From Thermoflexibacter ruber (GTDB taxonomy: Bacteria; Bacteroidota; Bacteroidia; Cytophagales; Thermoflexibacteraceae), in NCBI RefSeq assembly GCF_900113045.1, contig NZ_FONY01000027.1, positions 1 to 64,000 on the forward strand: 64,000 nt of DNA. Direction: 5' to 3'. The translations under genes were made by a program, and so were the position numbers. Every line of letters starts with the position of its first letter. Within the stretch, counting starts at the first letter, position 1. The notes beneath the pieces were generated by a model. The model did no database searches and was not told the origin of the DNA. It saw only the letters and a program-made list of their open reading frames with translations. This document shows positions 51,611-60,783 of this stretch, piece by piece.

Positions 51611-53257
51611 ATGAAGAAAAAAACGCTTTACCTCTTTATTGCCGCTTCCTTATCGCTTTTAGTGGCATACAATTCACCTGACGACCATTACTTCGAGGTG
51701 ATGAAAAATTTAGAAATTTTTGGCTCTTTGTTCAAAGAAGTCAATACCTATTATGTAGATGAGATTAGCCCTAACGAACTCATGAATGAAGGTATTAATT
51801 CTATGCTCAACTCCTTAGACCCCTATACAAACTACATTCCCGAAGACCAGATAGAAGACTACCGCATCATGACTACAGGGCAGTATGCAGGTATAGGTAT
51901 AGAAACTATTACAAGAGAAGACGGGAAAACGCTGATTACCAAGCCTATGAAAGGCTTTGTAGGCGAAAAATCGGGTTTACTCATCGGCGACCAGATTTTA
52001 AAAATAGATGGCATTGATGTTACTACCAAAAATGGTAATGAAATTAGCCATTTGCTTAAAGGACAAGCTGGCTCTCCCATAGAAGTAGTAGTAAAGCGAT
52101 TTGGGAGTGATAAACCATTGACTTTCAAAATGGTCAGAGAAAAAATATCTACGACTAATGTGCCTTATTTCGGTATGGTGAGTAATGAAGTGGGGCTGAT
52201 TCAACTTACTGATTTTACCTATAATGCCAGCAAAGAGGTTAAAGATGCACTTTTAAAACTAAAAGAACAAGGGGCAAAAAATATCATTTTAGATTTAAGA
52301 GATAATCCTGGGGGCTTGCTGGGTGAGGCAGTAAATATTTCTAACCTATTTGTTCCCAAAGGAAGCGAGATTGTAAGCACTAAAGGCAAAGTAAAAGAAT
52401 GGAACAAAAAATACAACGCCCTGAACAATGCCTTAGATACAGACATACCTTTGACGGTGCTTATCAATAGCTCGAGTGCTTCTGCGGCAGAGATTGTTTG
52501 TGGAGTTATCCAAGATTACGATAGAGGGGTTCTCATAGGACAGAATAGCTTTGGAAAAGGTTTAGTACAGGTAACTCGTTCTCTTTCTTACAATTCTAAA
52601 CTTAAAGTTACCGTAGCCAAATATTATATCCCAAGTGGAAGGTGTATTCAAGCGGTAGATTACAGCAATCGCAATCCTGACGGAAGTGTGGGCAAAGTAC
52701 CTGATTCTCTCAGAGTAGCCTTCAAAACAAAAATAGGTAGAGTAGTATATGACGGCGGTGGAGTAAAACCAGACATAGAGAACGAAAAACCTCACGTTCC
52801 CCAAATTCTGTCTGTTATGCTTCGCAAGGGGCTTATTTTTGATTATGCCACGGAGTTTAGAGTAAAAAATGCAAGCATCGCTCCCGCCAAAGAGTTCAAA
52901 CTGTCTGATGCGCAATACCAAGATTTTGTTAAGTGGTTAGCTAACAAAGACTTGGACTATAAGACCAGAGTAGAGAGAACTATAGAAAGTCTTGAAAAAA
53001 CAGCCAAAGAGGAAAAATATTATGACGATATTAAGCCGCAACTCAATACGCTAAAAGATAAGCTATTCCACAACAAAGACAATGATTTGCAAAAGTTTAA
53101 ATCGGAAATCAAAGAAGAATTGGAAAAGGAAATAGCAAGTCGTTATTACTTTGCAGATGGACGTATGGAAGCCTCTTTTGATGATGACCCTGATATCAAA
53201 GCTGCTTTGGCACTTTTCAAAGATGAGTCAAAGTATAAAAAGATTTTATCAAAATAG
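51611..53257 (+). CDS. S41-family C-terminal processing protease
   Basis: 548-residue exported protease of the CtpA/Prc family. A signal peptide or anchor precedes an N-terminal helical cap, a PDZ domain (about 85-165, with QYAGIGIETITREDGKT and GLLIGDQILKIDG), and the S41 core, with LDLRDNPGG and the catalytic dyad Ser291 (SSSASAAEIV) and Lys316 (SFGKGLVQ), 25 residues apart as is usual. The C-terminal third is an added helical domain with much Lys/Glu. It cleaves C-terminal tails of envelope proteins. A terminator follows. Confidence 0.92.
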   Translation: MKKKTLYLFIAASLSLLVAYNSPDDHYFEVMKNLEIFGSLFKEVNTYYVDEISPNELMNEGINSMLNSLDPYTNYIPEDQIEDYRIMTTGQYAGIGIETITREDGKTLITKPMKGFVGEKSGLLIGDQILKIDGIDVTTKNGNEISHLLKGQAGSPIEVVVKRFGSDKPLTFKMVREKISTTNVPYFGMVSNEVGLIQLTDFTYNASKEVKDALLKLKEQGAKNIILDLRDNPGGLLGEAVNISNLFVPKGSEIVSTKGKVKEWNKKYNALNNALDTDIPLTVLINSSSASAAEIVCGVIQDYDRGVLIGQNSFGKGLVQVTRSLSYNSKLKVTVAKYYIPSGRCIQAVDYSNRNPDGSVGKVPDSLRVAFKTKIGRVVYDGGGVKPDIENEKPHVPQILSVMLRKGLIFDYATEFRVKNASIAPAKEFKLSDAQYQDFVKWLANKDLDYKTRVERTIESLEKTAKEEKYYDDIKPQLNTLKDKLFHNKDNDLQKFKSEIKEELEKEIASRYYFADGRMEASFDDDPDIKAALALFKDESKYKKILSK

Positions 53258-53287
53258 GGAATTGCAACTTGCGAAGCAGTTATTAGC

Positions 53288-53320
53288 AAAGAGGCAGTCC
53301 AAAAGTTGGATTGCCTCTTT
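53288..53320. terminator. Intrinsic terminator hairpin
   Basis: AAAGAGGCA...TCCA pairs with TGGA...TGCCTCTTT (one mismatch), loop AAAGT-like, between convergent genes. An A-run precedes and a T-containing run follows, so it can act in both directions. Confidence 0.75.
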
Positions 53321-53328
53321 GATATATT

Positions 53329-53955
53329 TTATTGAGGTGTTAGTGCCTTATTGTATTCATAAATAAAATAAGCTACTGCCATACCCACCATATCGTCGGG
53401 ATTAGTAAAAGGACGAGAAAAAATATCTTGTTTGACAAAATCAGAGGTCATGGTGTGGTTATTGTCAAAACATTCCTGCATATATCCGCTGGCTTCTATG
53501 CTTACTTGGTTAGTACTTAGGTTAAAAGTCAATTTAAGAAAATCATCTTTGCGGATTTCTACCGTATAACCTTTTTGATTCCAAAGGTTGATTTTGACTA
53601 TATACTCCTTACTCGTACCTCTATTGTCTATGGTAAAAATATCACCTGAATACATCAAGGTGCTTTGGTTTTTGATAGTAGCGTTTATCTTCAAATCTCT
53701 TTTCTTATCGCTTGATTTCAGTGCTACAAAAACATAGCTTGTTTCAGAAACTTTCCCTTTGATTTTAGACTTGCGTGTAAGGATACATCTTACCTCAGTA
53801 GGTTTTGTTTTAGTATTGCACCTATACAAAGTAGAAGAAGGCTTGTTTTTGCAATTACAATCACCTAAGTCTTTCGTAGTATGCAAGGAAAGGTTAGGAG
53901 AAATAAACGCACTGATAATAAGAAAAGTTAAAGAAAAAAAATGGGCTTTAAACAT
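53329..53955 (-). CDS. Uncharacterised exported protein
   Basis: 208-residue protein with a signal peptide (hydrophobic core about 6-22) and Cys residues soon after it in DCNCKNKPSSTLYRCN, which may form disulfides. The rest is predicted beta-rich with alternating strands; there is no recognised catalytic motif. Function unknown. It converges on the CtpA gene across the terminator. Confidence 0.65.
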   Translation of the reverse strand: MFKAHFFSLTFLIISAFISPNLSLHTTKDLGDCNCKNKPSSTLYRCNTKTKPTEVRCILTRKSKIKGKVSETSYVFVALKSSDKKRDLKINATIKNQSTLMYSGDIFTIDNRGTSKEYIVKINLWNQKGYTVEIRKDDFLKLTFNLSTNQVSIEASGYMQECFDNNHTMTSDFVKQDIFSRPFTNPDDMVGMAVAYFIYEYNKALTPQ

Positions 53956-54044
53956 AGTTTTTGGGGTTAATAATTAGAAATTTTTAACAAAATCTATTGC
54001 TAATTATTAACGAAAATCGAGCCAAAATGCCTGCAAATAGCTGA

Positions 54045-54770
54045 TTAATCTACTGCCTCGAATGTTTCTATGATGCTAAAATTAGAGCTTAGTGTTTCCG
54101 AATAGACCAGGCGTCTGTCAGTGAGTTCCAATATCGTCAATCTCCTTTCGCTCGCTCCGCCCGGAGTACCCCTAATAATTCCTCTGTTGTCAGAAGTTAC
54201 TGCCCATACATCGCCAGAAACCTCTAAACCTGCATTAGGACAACCGCTTCCTGCAAAAATTTTTACGAACCAATCTCTGCGAAAGGCATGTACTTGGCGA
54301 GAGAAACAGCTATTATCAGGCGTGTTATTGATGAGTTTATTCACCTGTCGCCAGCGTTTTTCGTATCTTCCTGCTATGGTATTGGCGATAGAAGACTTAA
54401 TTTTTACTTTCAAAGTGTGGCTTTGCTGTTCCAATCTTGCAAAAATTATTTGCGTTTTATCTTCCCAATTATTTTCGCCTCCTCGTTCTACACTTACGTA
54501 ATACTGAAAAATTTTCAAGTCTAAACCTTTGAAAATCACGTAGCCTCTGCGATTAGTTACTTCTTTTCTTACGGGATTAGCGTCTGTTCTAAAATCTTCT
54601 GCTGTGGCATATAATGTAACACTTGCTCCCTCTACCCCCATGTCAGCAGCATCAGTAACAAAAACTTCAAGTTCGTACCCTACCTCTATGACATCAGTAG
54701 GGCGACAAGCAAACAACAGGCTAAATAAGCAAAGAAAAAGCACTTTCTTGAAAGCCAATTTTTTAATCAT
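54045..54770 (-). CDS. Uncharacterised lipoprotein with N-terminal Ig-like domain
   Basis: 241-residue lipoprotein: signal ending in LLFAC, then a domain with YELEVFVTDAADMGVEGASVTLY and NRRGYVIFKGLD, the pattern of carboxypeptidase-regulatory or CNA-B-like beta domains. The C-terminal part has scattered Cys (DNSCFSRQVHAF and GSGCPNAG) and a compact beta-rich region. It is probably anchored in a membrane. It lies 89 bases upstream of the previous gene on the same strand and may be co-transcribed with it. Function unknown. Confidence 0.65.
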   Translation of the reverse strand: MIKKLAFKKVLFLCLFSLLFACRPTDVIEVGYELEVFVTDAADMGVEGASVTLYATAEDFRTDANPVRKEVTNRRGYVIFKGLDLKIFQYYVSVERGGENNWEDKTQIIFARLEQQSHTLKVKIKSSIANTIAGRYEKRWRQVNKLINNTPDNSCFSRQVHAFRRDWFVKIFAGSGCPNAGLEVSGDVWAVTSDNRGIIRGTPGGASERRLTILELTDRRLVYSETLSSNFSIIETFEAVD

Positions 54771-54884
54771 AACTCACGTAGTTCGTTAAAAATTTTCGCA
54801 AATTTATAGCTAATAATCAATTTTTTAGCAAAATGAATCAAGAAAATGATTTAGTAAAAAATTTTAGTTTACTAAGGACTTTCT

Positions 54885-56363
54885 CTATGCTCGCCCAAAC
54901 TCTTTGACTACTTCTTTAGCAACTACTTGTCCTGAAATCAACGAAGGAGGAACACCAGGTCCGGGTACGGTAAGCTGCCCTGTATAAAACAAGTTTTCTA
55001 CTTTTTTGCTTTTTAATGAGGGCTTTAAAATAGCTGTTTGTAGAAGTGTATTAGCCAAGCCGTAAGCATTGCCTTTGAAGGCATGATAATCCGCTATAAA
55101 ATCTTTGTGAGCGTAAGAACGCTTATATACAACTGATTCTCTGATACTTTGCTTGGTCAATCTTTCAAATCTGTCCATAACGATATGATAGTATTTTTCT
55201 CTGACTTCTTCTGTGTCCTCCAAAGTATGCGCTACAGGTATCAAGATAAAAACATTCTCGCAGCCCTCTGGCGCAACGCTCTTATCAGTTTTTGAAGGTA
55301 CAGAAACATAGAACAAGGGTTCTGAGGGCCACTTGGGGGTAGTATAGATTTCTTTGGCATGTTGCATAAAGTCCACATCAAAAAATAAGGTATGATGCAG
55401 GGTATTTTCTAATTTTTTATTCAATCCAAGATAGAAAATCAAGCAAGAGGGTGCAAGGGTACGGGAGTCCCAATAATTTTCTGAGTAAGAACGGTATTCT
55501 TTACTAAGAAGTTGGGTTTCTATGTGCTGATAGTCCGCCCCTCCTATCAAAATATCTGCTTCAAAAGTGCCTTTTGTAGTAATTACTTTTTTTGCTTGAT
55601 TCTTGGAAACCTCAATAGATTTTACTTCTTGATGATACAAAAACTTTACTCCTTTCTCCTCTGCTAAATTTACCATTCCTTTGATAATCTGGTGCATACC
55701 TCCCAAAGGGTACCAAGTACCTAAGCTAATGTCTGCATAATTCATAAGGCTATAGAGTGCAGGCGTATTCTCAGGCAAGGCTCCTAAGAATAGGATAGGA
55801 AACTCCATTAACTGAACAATTTTTGGGTGCTTAAAAAAGCGTCTGATGTGCTTGTGTATAGAAGTAAATACGTCCATGCGGAACAGGGCAAGCAAAAGTC
55901 GCATATCAGCAAACTCCCATATAGAACGACTTGGCTTATACACTAAGTCGTTGATACCCACTTTGTACTTATATGCCGCTTGTGCTAAAAATAGGTCTAA
56001 CTTGGAGGCACTGCCTTTTTCTAAAGACTCTAACATAGCCTTGAATTCTGTGAGGTCAGCAGGAATATCTAAGTAATCATCAGCTCCAAAAACTACTCTA
56101 TATGAAGGATTTAGACGCACAAGCTCATAGTAATCAGAAGGCTTTTTGCCAAACTTGCCGAAGTAGCTCTCAAAAACATCGGGCATCCAGTACCAACTCG
56201 GACCCATGTCATAGGTAAAACCTTCTGCTTCAAATACTCTGGCTCGCCCCCCTGCAATGTCATGCTTTTCTAATACGATAACTTCAAAGCCTTCATGTGC
56301 TAAATTGGTAGCGGCAGCAATTCCTGCAAAACCCGCCCCAATAACAATCACTTTCTTATTCAT
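54885..56363 (-). CDS. crtI: Phytoene desaturase
   Basis: 492-residue FAD enzyme of the CrtI family, introducing double bases into phytoene during carotenoid synthesis. The dinucleotide-binding motif VIGAGFAGIAAATNLAHEG is at about 6-24, GGRARVFEAEGFTYDMGPSWY follows, and the C-terminal signature PGPGVPPSLISGQVVAKEV is present. Length fits. No other carotenoid gene (such as crtB) is in the window. The neighbours do not indicate regulation; the start is an ATG with an AT-rich upstream region. Confidence 0.9.
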   Translation of the reverse strand: MNKKVIVIGAGFAGIAAATNLAHEGFEVIVLEKHDIAGGRARVFEAEGFTYDMGPSWYWMPDVFESYFGKFGKKPSDYYELVRLNPSYRVVFGADDYLDIPADLTEFKAMLESLEKGSASKLDLFLAQAAYKYKVGINDLVYKPSRSIWEFADMRLLLALFRMDVFTSIHKHIRRFFKHPKIVQLMEFPILFLGALPENTPALYSLMNYADISLGTWYPLGGMHQIIKGMVNLAEEKGVKFLYHQEVKSIEVSKNQAKKVITTKGTFEADILIGGADYQHIETQLLSKEYRSYSENYWDSRTLAPSCLIFYLGLNKKLENTLHHTLFFDVDFMQHAKEIYTTPKWPSEPLFYVSVPSKTDKSVAPEGCENVFILIPVAHTLEDTEEVREKYYHIVMDRFERLTKQSIRESVVYKRSYAHKDFIADYHAFKGNAYGLANTLLQTAILKPSLKSKKVENLFYTGQLTVPGPGVPPSLISGQVVAKEVVKEFGRA

Positions 56364-56533
56364 TGGGTTTATGTTTGATGTGTGTGTGTTTAAGCTAAAG
56401 GAAAAAAATAAATTGCTTGCCTTAATAAGACATCAAAGCAAATAAATGTTTTGATTTTATTCGTATTTTTACAATTCATAGCCAGAAGGCTATATAAAAT
56501 TGAATTTTTTAAAATTATCAAAACCCAAACACC

Positions 56534-56950
56534 ATGAAAAAAATACATATAGGTTACAAAATTGTACTTTTCTTGCTTTCAGGAATTTTATTGATTTTTG
56601 CTTCCCACTATTACGCTCAGGCTACGACAGCCTCTGAAAAGAAAAAATTGCTGCGTCATGTCGTTTTATTCAAGTTTAAAGACACCTCCTCGCCTGAAGA
56701 CATCAAAAAAGTGGAAGAGGCTTTCCGAGGACTTCCCTCCAAGATAAAGCAAATCAAAAGTTTAGAATGGGGTACTAACAATAGCCCAGAGAATCTAAAT
56801 CAGGGCTTTACACATTGCTTTTTTGTCACTTTTGCTTCTGAGAAAGATAGAGAGATTTATCTTCCTCACCCTGACCACAAGGCTTTCGGTGCTGTTTTAA
56901 GACCTCACTTGGACAAGGTGCTGGTAGTAGATTACTGGGCAGAGAAGTAA
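56534..56950 (+). CDS. Dabb-domain protein, exported or anchored
   Basis: 138-residue protein with an N-terminal hydrophobic segment (about 11-26, ending AQA) followed by a Dabb (dimeric alpha+beta barrel) domain: RHVVLFKFKDTSSPEDIKKV, LEWGTNNSPENLN, FVTFASEKDREIYLPHPDHKA. Dabb proteins form ferredoxin-like dimers and have been called stress-responsive. Its role in the envelope is unknown. Next to it are convergent genes separated by a REP-like hairpin. Confidence 0.83.
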   Translation: MKKIHIGYKIVLFLLSGILLIFASHYYAQATTASEKKKLLRHVVLFKFKDTSSPEDIKKVEEAFRGLPSKIKQIKSLEWGTNNSPENLNQGFTHCFFVTFASEKDREIYLPHPDHKAFGAVLRPHLDKVLVVDYWAEK

Positions 56951-56975
56951 GCCGTAATTTTATTTTTCAACGAAT

Positions 56976-57011
56976 CAACTTTGCCAAACTCAACATGGCT
57001 TGGCAAAGTTG
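56976..57011. repeat. REP-like hairpin between convergent genes
   Basis: CAACTTTGCCAA (56976-56987) and TTGGCAAAGTTG (57000-57011) pair perfectly over 12 bases around a 12-base loop. No T-run flanks it. It may stop both convergent transcripts, but its form is that of a dispersed palindrome. Confidence 0.6.
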
Positions 57012-57026
57012 GTAGTTTCTCTAATT

Positions 57027-57914
57027 TTAGCCCTTTCTAAATCTCTCAGCTACCATCATCTCCTTGCCTTGGTATTCATAAAATCCTCTGCCTGTTTTTG
57101 CGCCAAGATGCCCTGCTGTAACCATATTGACTAAGAGCGGACAAGGTGCGTATTTAGGATTACCGAAACCTTGGTACAAGACCTCTAAGATAGATTTGCA
57201 TACGTCTAAACCTATAAAATCTGCCAAATGCAAGGGACCCATAGGGTGTGCCATACCCAATTTCATTACACTATCTATTTCTTCTACGCCTGCTACTCCC
57301 TCGTAAAGCGTATAAATTGCTTCGTTTATCATAGGCATCAGGATACGATTAGAAACAAAACCCGGATAGTCATTAACTTCTACGGGCGTTTTTTGTATGC
57401 GTTCTGCCAAACTCATAATTACGCTACACGTTTCCTGAGAGGTGCTGTATCCGCGAATAATCTCCACAAGTTTCATAATAGGTACGGGGTTCATGAAGTG
57501 CATGCCTATCACTTTATCAGGTCTGCGAGTCGCGCTTGCGATTTTGGTAATAGAAATAGAGGAAGTATTGGTAGCTAAGATAGTCCCTTCTTCGCAAAAC
57601 TCATCTAAATCTCTAAAAATAGCAAGTTTGACTTGGGGATTTTCGGTAGCGGCTTCTATGACCAAATCCGCATTTTTAACGCCCTGCTCTGTATTTTTGA
57701 AAGTAGCTATGCGTTTTAAGGTGTCCACTTTTTCCTCTTCGGTCAAAATTTCTTTTTTTATTTGTCTATCTAAGTTTTTTTCTATGGTACTGAGTGCCTT
57801 GGCGAGAGCTTCTGGGGAAACATCTATCAAGGCTACTTGGAAACCAAACTGAGCAAAAGCATGAGCAATGCCGTTACCCATTGTTCCTGCTCCTATCACT
57901 GCAATATTTTTCAT
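57027..57914 (-). CDS. hbd: 3-hydroxyacyl-CoA dehydrogenase
   Basis: 295-residue NAD-dependent enzyme oxidising 3-hydroxybutyryl- or other 3-hydroxyacyl-CoA, in fatty-acid oxidation or butyrate metabolism. The Rossmann motif is GAGTMGNGIAHAFAQFG at about 8-24; MHFMNPVPIMKLVEIIRG holds the catalytic His with the Asn nearby, and DYPGFVSNRILMPMINEA is conserved. Length is that of the stand-alone 3-hydroxybutyryl-CoA dehydrogenase. There is no thiolase or crotonase gene next to it. Confidence 0.92.
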   Translation of the reverse strand: MKNIAVIGAGTMGNGIAHAFAQFGFQVALIDVSPEALAKALSTIEKNLDRQIKKEILTEEEKVDTLKRIATFKNTEQGVKNADLVIEAATENPQVKLAIFRDLDEFCEEGTILATNTSSISITKIASATRRPDKVIGMHFMNPVPIMKLVEIIRGYSTSQETCSVIMSLAERIQKTPVEVNDYPGFVSNRILMPMINEAIYTLYEGVAGVEEIDSVMKLGMAHPMGPLHLADFIGLDVCKSILEVLYQGFGNPKYAPCPLLVNMVTAGHLGAKTGRGFYEYQGKEMMVAERFRKG

Positions 57915-58103
57915 GATTGTGGGATTTGTTTTGAGTTATCTATTTTATGCTTTTTTATAAATATGCTTTTATATGAGTAATTGTACAATTTTAAGTGTTT
58001 TCTCAAACAAATATAGAAAATAACGCTTGGCAAAAGTAGAGAAAAGCGTTTTAATTTTTATGCCTTAACTTCTTTTGTCATACCAAATATAGACTTACTT
58101 AAT

Positions 58104-58111
58104 TATCTTTG
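58104..58111 (+). promoter_or_regulatory. -7 promoter box for rfbB
   Basis: TATCTTTG matches TAnnTTTG and lies 67 bases before the ATG at 58179. The nearest TTTG upstream is too far to be a normal -33. Confidence 0.4.
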
Positions 58112-58178
58112 CATCGGATTTTACCTTTGCTAATAAAAAAGGTACGCAGATATTGTATTGTATTATCAACTTAATCCC

Positions 58179-59192
58179 ATGAAATCTATTCTCATCACTG
58201 GCGGTGCTGGCTTCATTGGAAGCAATTTTTTGCCTTATTTCCTTGAAAAATATTCAGATTACTACTTAGTTAATTTGGACTTGCTTACTTATGCAGGCAA
58301 TTTAGACAACTTGAAAGAAATAGCCGACCACCCTCGCTATGAGTTTGTACAAGGTGATATTTGCGATAGGAGTTTGATAGAGAGTATTTTTAAGAAATTT
58401 GATATTCGTGGAGTTATACATTTTGCAGCCGAATCTCACGTGGACAACTCTATTGCTCGCCCTGATGCTTTTATTCAAACTAATGTGTATGGGACTTTTA
58501 CCTTGTTAGATGTTGCTCGCAGGCATTGGCTTCATGCTCCTTTTGAATACAAGCAGGGGTACGAAGATTGTCGCTTTCACCATATTTCTACCGATGAGGT
58601 GTACGGAACGCTTGGAGCGACAGGACTTTTCACAGAATCAACGCCCTATGCACCTAATAGCCCGTACAGTGCCTCTAAAGCCTCCAGCGATATGATAGTG
58701 AGGAGCTATCACCACACCTACGGAATGAATGTAGTTACTACTAACTGCTCGAATAACTATGGTCAGAAACAGCACGATGAGAAGTTGATTCCTGTCATTA
58801 TCCGCAAAGCCCTTCAGCATCAACCTATTCCGATTTATGGAGATGGCTTAAATGTGCGGGATTGGCTATACGTGCTTGACCACTGCAAGGGCATAGATTT
58901 GGTTTATCACAAGGGTAGGGCAGGGGAAACTTATAACATCGGAGGGAAAAATGAGCGAACTAACCTATACATAGTCAATAAGATATGTGAAATTTTAGAT
59001 GAGAAAAAGCCTGTACCTAATTTTTCTTATAAGTCGTTTATTACTTTTGTGAAAGATAGGGCGGGGCATGACCGCCGCTATGCCATAGATGCCTCAAAGA
59101 TAGAAAAAGAATTAGGCTGGAGGGCAGAGGAAAATTTTGAATCGGGGATTATGAAAACGATAGCTTGGTATGTAGCCAAGTACAGCCACTAA
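58179..59192 (+). CDS. rfbB: dTDP-glucose 4,6-dehydratase
   Basis: 337-residue NAD-dependent SDR enzyme making dTDP-4-keto-6-deoxyglucose, precursor of rhamnose and other deoxysugars. The GxxGxxG motif is TGGAGFIG at 7-14; ISTDEVYGTL supplies catalytic Asp/Glu; Tyr163 and Lys167 form the YxxxK motif in SPYSASKA; GDGLNVRDWLYVLDHC is the substrate-binding segment. ATG at 58179 gives the normal N-terminus. Other deoxysugar genes are absent, so it may belong to a surface-polysaccharide pathway encoded elsewhere. Its stop lies in a degenerate repeat. Confidence 0.93.
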   Translation: MKSILITGGAGFIGSNFLPYFLEKYSDYYLVNLDLLTYAGNLDNLKEIADHPRYEFVQGDICDRSLIESIFKKFDIRGVIHFAAESHVDNSIARPDAFIQTNVYGTFTLLDVARRHWLHAPFEYKQGYEDCRFHHISTDEVYGTLGATGLFTESTPYAPNSPYSASKASSDMIVRSYHHTYGMNVVTTNCSNNYGQKQHDEKLIPVIIRKALQHQPIPIYGDGLNVRDWLYVLDHCKGIDLVYHKGRAGETYNIGGKNERTNLYIVNKICEILDEKKPVPNFSYKSFITFVKDRAGHDRRYAIDASKIEKELGWRAEENFESGIMKTIAWYVAKYSH

Positions 59193-59283
59193 TTTTCATG
59201 ATTCATTTAGCCACTAATTGCACGAATTTTCACGAATAGGAGTAATATGTTTTTAGCCACTAATTGCACGAATTTTCACGAAT
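59183..59283. repeat. Direct repeat cluster between rfbB and deoC
   Basis: Two 32-bp units (59206-59237 and 59252-59283, period 46), each starting TTTAGCCACTAATTGCACG and ending TTCACGAAT, plus a degenerate partial copy at 59183-59197. They are variants of the units at 47541-47615. The cluster supplies the rfbB stop and the deoC C-terminus and stop. Confidence 0.85.
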
Positions 59284-59934
59284 TTGTGATTCTTTGAAGA
59301 TTTGAACGGCAGAGGAAGTACCTATTCTGTCTGCCCCCGCTTCAATCATTGATAAAGCCTGAGCGAGGTTTTTAATACCTCCAGAGGCTTTGATGCCTAC
59401 GTTGGCAGGCAAATGCTGTCGCATTAATTGGATATGGGTGACCTTAGCCCCTGCGGGAGCGAAACCTGTGGAAGTTTTTACGAAGTCTGCCCCTGCATCT
59501 GCACTGATTTTGCCTGCCCTGATGATTTCTTCTTCAGAAAGATAAGCCGTTTCTATGATGACTTTGAGCAAGGCATTAGCTTCGTGGCAGGCTTTAGCAA
59601 ATTGGGCTAATTCGCCTTTGACCCACATCATTACGCCCGTTTTAAAGGCAGAGAGGTTCATCACCACGTCTATTTCATCTGCTCCATCTTTCAGTGCGAT
59701 GTCTATTTCCCTCATTTTGACCTCGCTGCGCTGATAACCCAAGGGGAAGCCCACTACGGTAACTAATTTGACATTGGACTTACCTAAATCCCTTTTAGCT
59801 TTTTTTACCCAATAAGGTGGCACGCATACTCCTATAAAGTTAAATTCCATCGCCTCATTGACAAGCTGTTCGCAATCATTACTGTCAAAAATGGGACTGA
59901 GTTTGGTGTGTTCTAAGTATTGATTGATTTGCAT
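59260..59934 (-). CDS. deoC: Deoxyribose-phosphate aldolase
   Basis: 224-residue class I aldolase splitting 2-deoxyribose-5-phosphate. The Schiff-base lysine is Lys153 in GADFVKTSTGF; Asp89 and the Lys of VGIKASGGIK are the other active-site positions. The TIM-barrel length is normal. The last residues, IRENSCN, and the stop codon are encoded by a copy of the 32-bp intergenic repeat, so the native C-terminus is replaced or extended by repeat sequence. It converges on rfbB with the repeat cluster between. Confidence 0.93.
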   Translation of the reverse strand: MQINQYLEHTKLSPIFDSNDCEQLVNEAMEFNFIGVCVPPYWVKKAKRDLGKSNVKLVTVVGFPLGYQRSEVKMREIDIALKDGADEIDVVMNLSAFKTGVMMWVKGELAQFAKACHEANALLKVIIETAYLSEEEIIRAGKISADAGADFVKTSTGFAPAGAKVTHIQLMRQHLPANVGIKASGGIKNLAQALSMIEAGADRIGTSSAVQIFKESQIRENSCN

Positions 59935-60049
59935 ATTGATACGGTCTGATTCAGAGCAAAGATAAGCATTTTCTTGTTTCAGTCATTTAGCAGACAAGTT
60001 CAAAACAAATAGGATAGGGAAGGGTTTTAACTTTTAAAATAAAAATTTG

Positions 60050-60057
60050 TATCTTTG
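60050..60057 (+). promoter_or_regulatory. -7 promoter box for the Uma2-type gene
   Basis: TATCTTTG matches TAnnTTTG. It overlaps a TTG codon at 60055 that would otherwise look like a start, and so indicates the ATG at 60076 as the real start. Confidence 0.45.
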
Positions 60058-60075
60058 GGGAAAACAAAGAAAGCA

Positions 60076-60675
60076 ATGGTTACATCACTTTCGGAATTAG
60101 ATTTCAGCAAGCAATATAATTATGCAGATTACTTGACTTGGCAGTTGGGTGAGCGAATAGAGCTTATCAAAGGCTATATCAAAAAAATGGCTGCGCCTAC
60201 CCCTTTTCATCAAGAAATTAGCGGAGAGTTTTTTAATTATTTTAAAAATTACTTTAAAAGTACAAAAAGACAGTGCAAAGTCTTTACCGCCCCTTTTGAT
60301 GTGCGTTTGTATAATTATTCCAAATCGGCTATTACAGACAAAGATATTTACACAGTAGTACAGCCTGACCTTTCTATCATCTGCGACAAGAGCAAAATAG
60401 ATAGCAAAGGTTGCTTGGGTGCGCCAGACCTTATCATCGAAATCCTTTCTGAGAGCAATTCTAAAACAGATTTAAGAGATAAATTCCAACTCTATCAAGA
60501 AAATGCTGTGCAGGAGTATTGGATAGTTTTTCCTGCGGAAAAGGCTGTGCAGAAATTTCTTTTGACAGACGATAAATACCAATTAGAAAAAATTTATGTA
60601 GAAGATGACCTCATGAGTCCTACTCTTTTCCCTGATTTGGTCATAGACTTGGTACAAGTATTTGAAGAAATATGA
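60076..60675 (+). CDS. Uma2/DUF820-type endonuclease-fold protein
   Basis: 199 residues from the ATG at 60076. The restriction-endonuclease-like core has VVQPDLSIIC (PD), APDLIIEILS (ExK-type region) and then the characteristic DLRDKFQLYQENAVQEYWIV. It belongs to the Uma2/DUF820 family, whose members are abundant in cyanobacteria and Bacteroidota; many are thought to be endonucleases of uncertain role. No toxin-antitoxin or mobile partner is adjacent. Function in vivo is unknown. Confidence 0.85.
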   Translation: MVTSLSELDFSKQYNYADYLTWQLGERIELIKGYIKKMAAPTPFHQEISGEFFNYFKNYFKSTKRQCKVFTAPFDVRLYNYSKSAITDKDIYTVVQPDLSIICDKSKIDSKGCLGAPDLIIEILSESNSKTDLRDKFQLYQENAVQEYWIVFPAEKAVQKFLLTDDKYQLEKIYVEDDLMSPTLFPDLVIDLVQVFEEI

Positions 60676-60783
60676 AATAGTCCACTTCTTTAAAAGTTGA
60701 AAATTTACCAATAAATATCTTTTATAAGTGCTTATTTATTCGTTATTTAGTATTTTAAAAGCCATACACAGATTTTCTTATTT

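Noticed and set aside
51451-51681. A 76-residue frame before the CtpA gene
   Set aside because: It begins with TTG, overlaps the signal peptide region of the protease in another frame, and has no recognisable motif.
54121-54501. A plus-strand frame opposite the lipoprotein gene
   Set aside because: It lies wholly within a minus-strand gene with a good signal peptide and lipobox, and has no features of its own.
60076-60675. Part of a restriction-modification system
   Set aside because: The endonuclease fold is present, but no methyltransferase or specificity gene is adjacent, and Uma2 proteins commonly occur alone.
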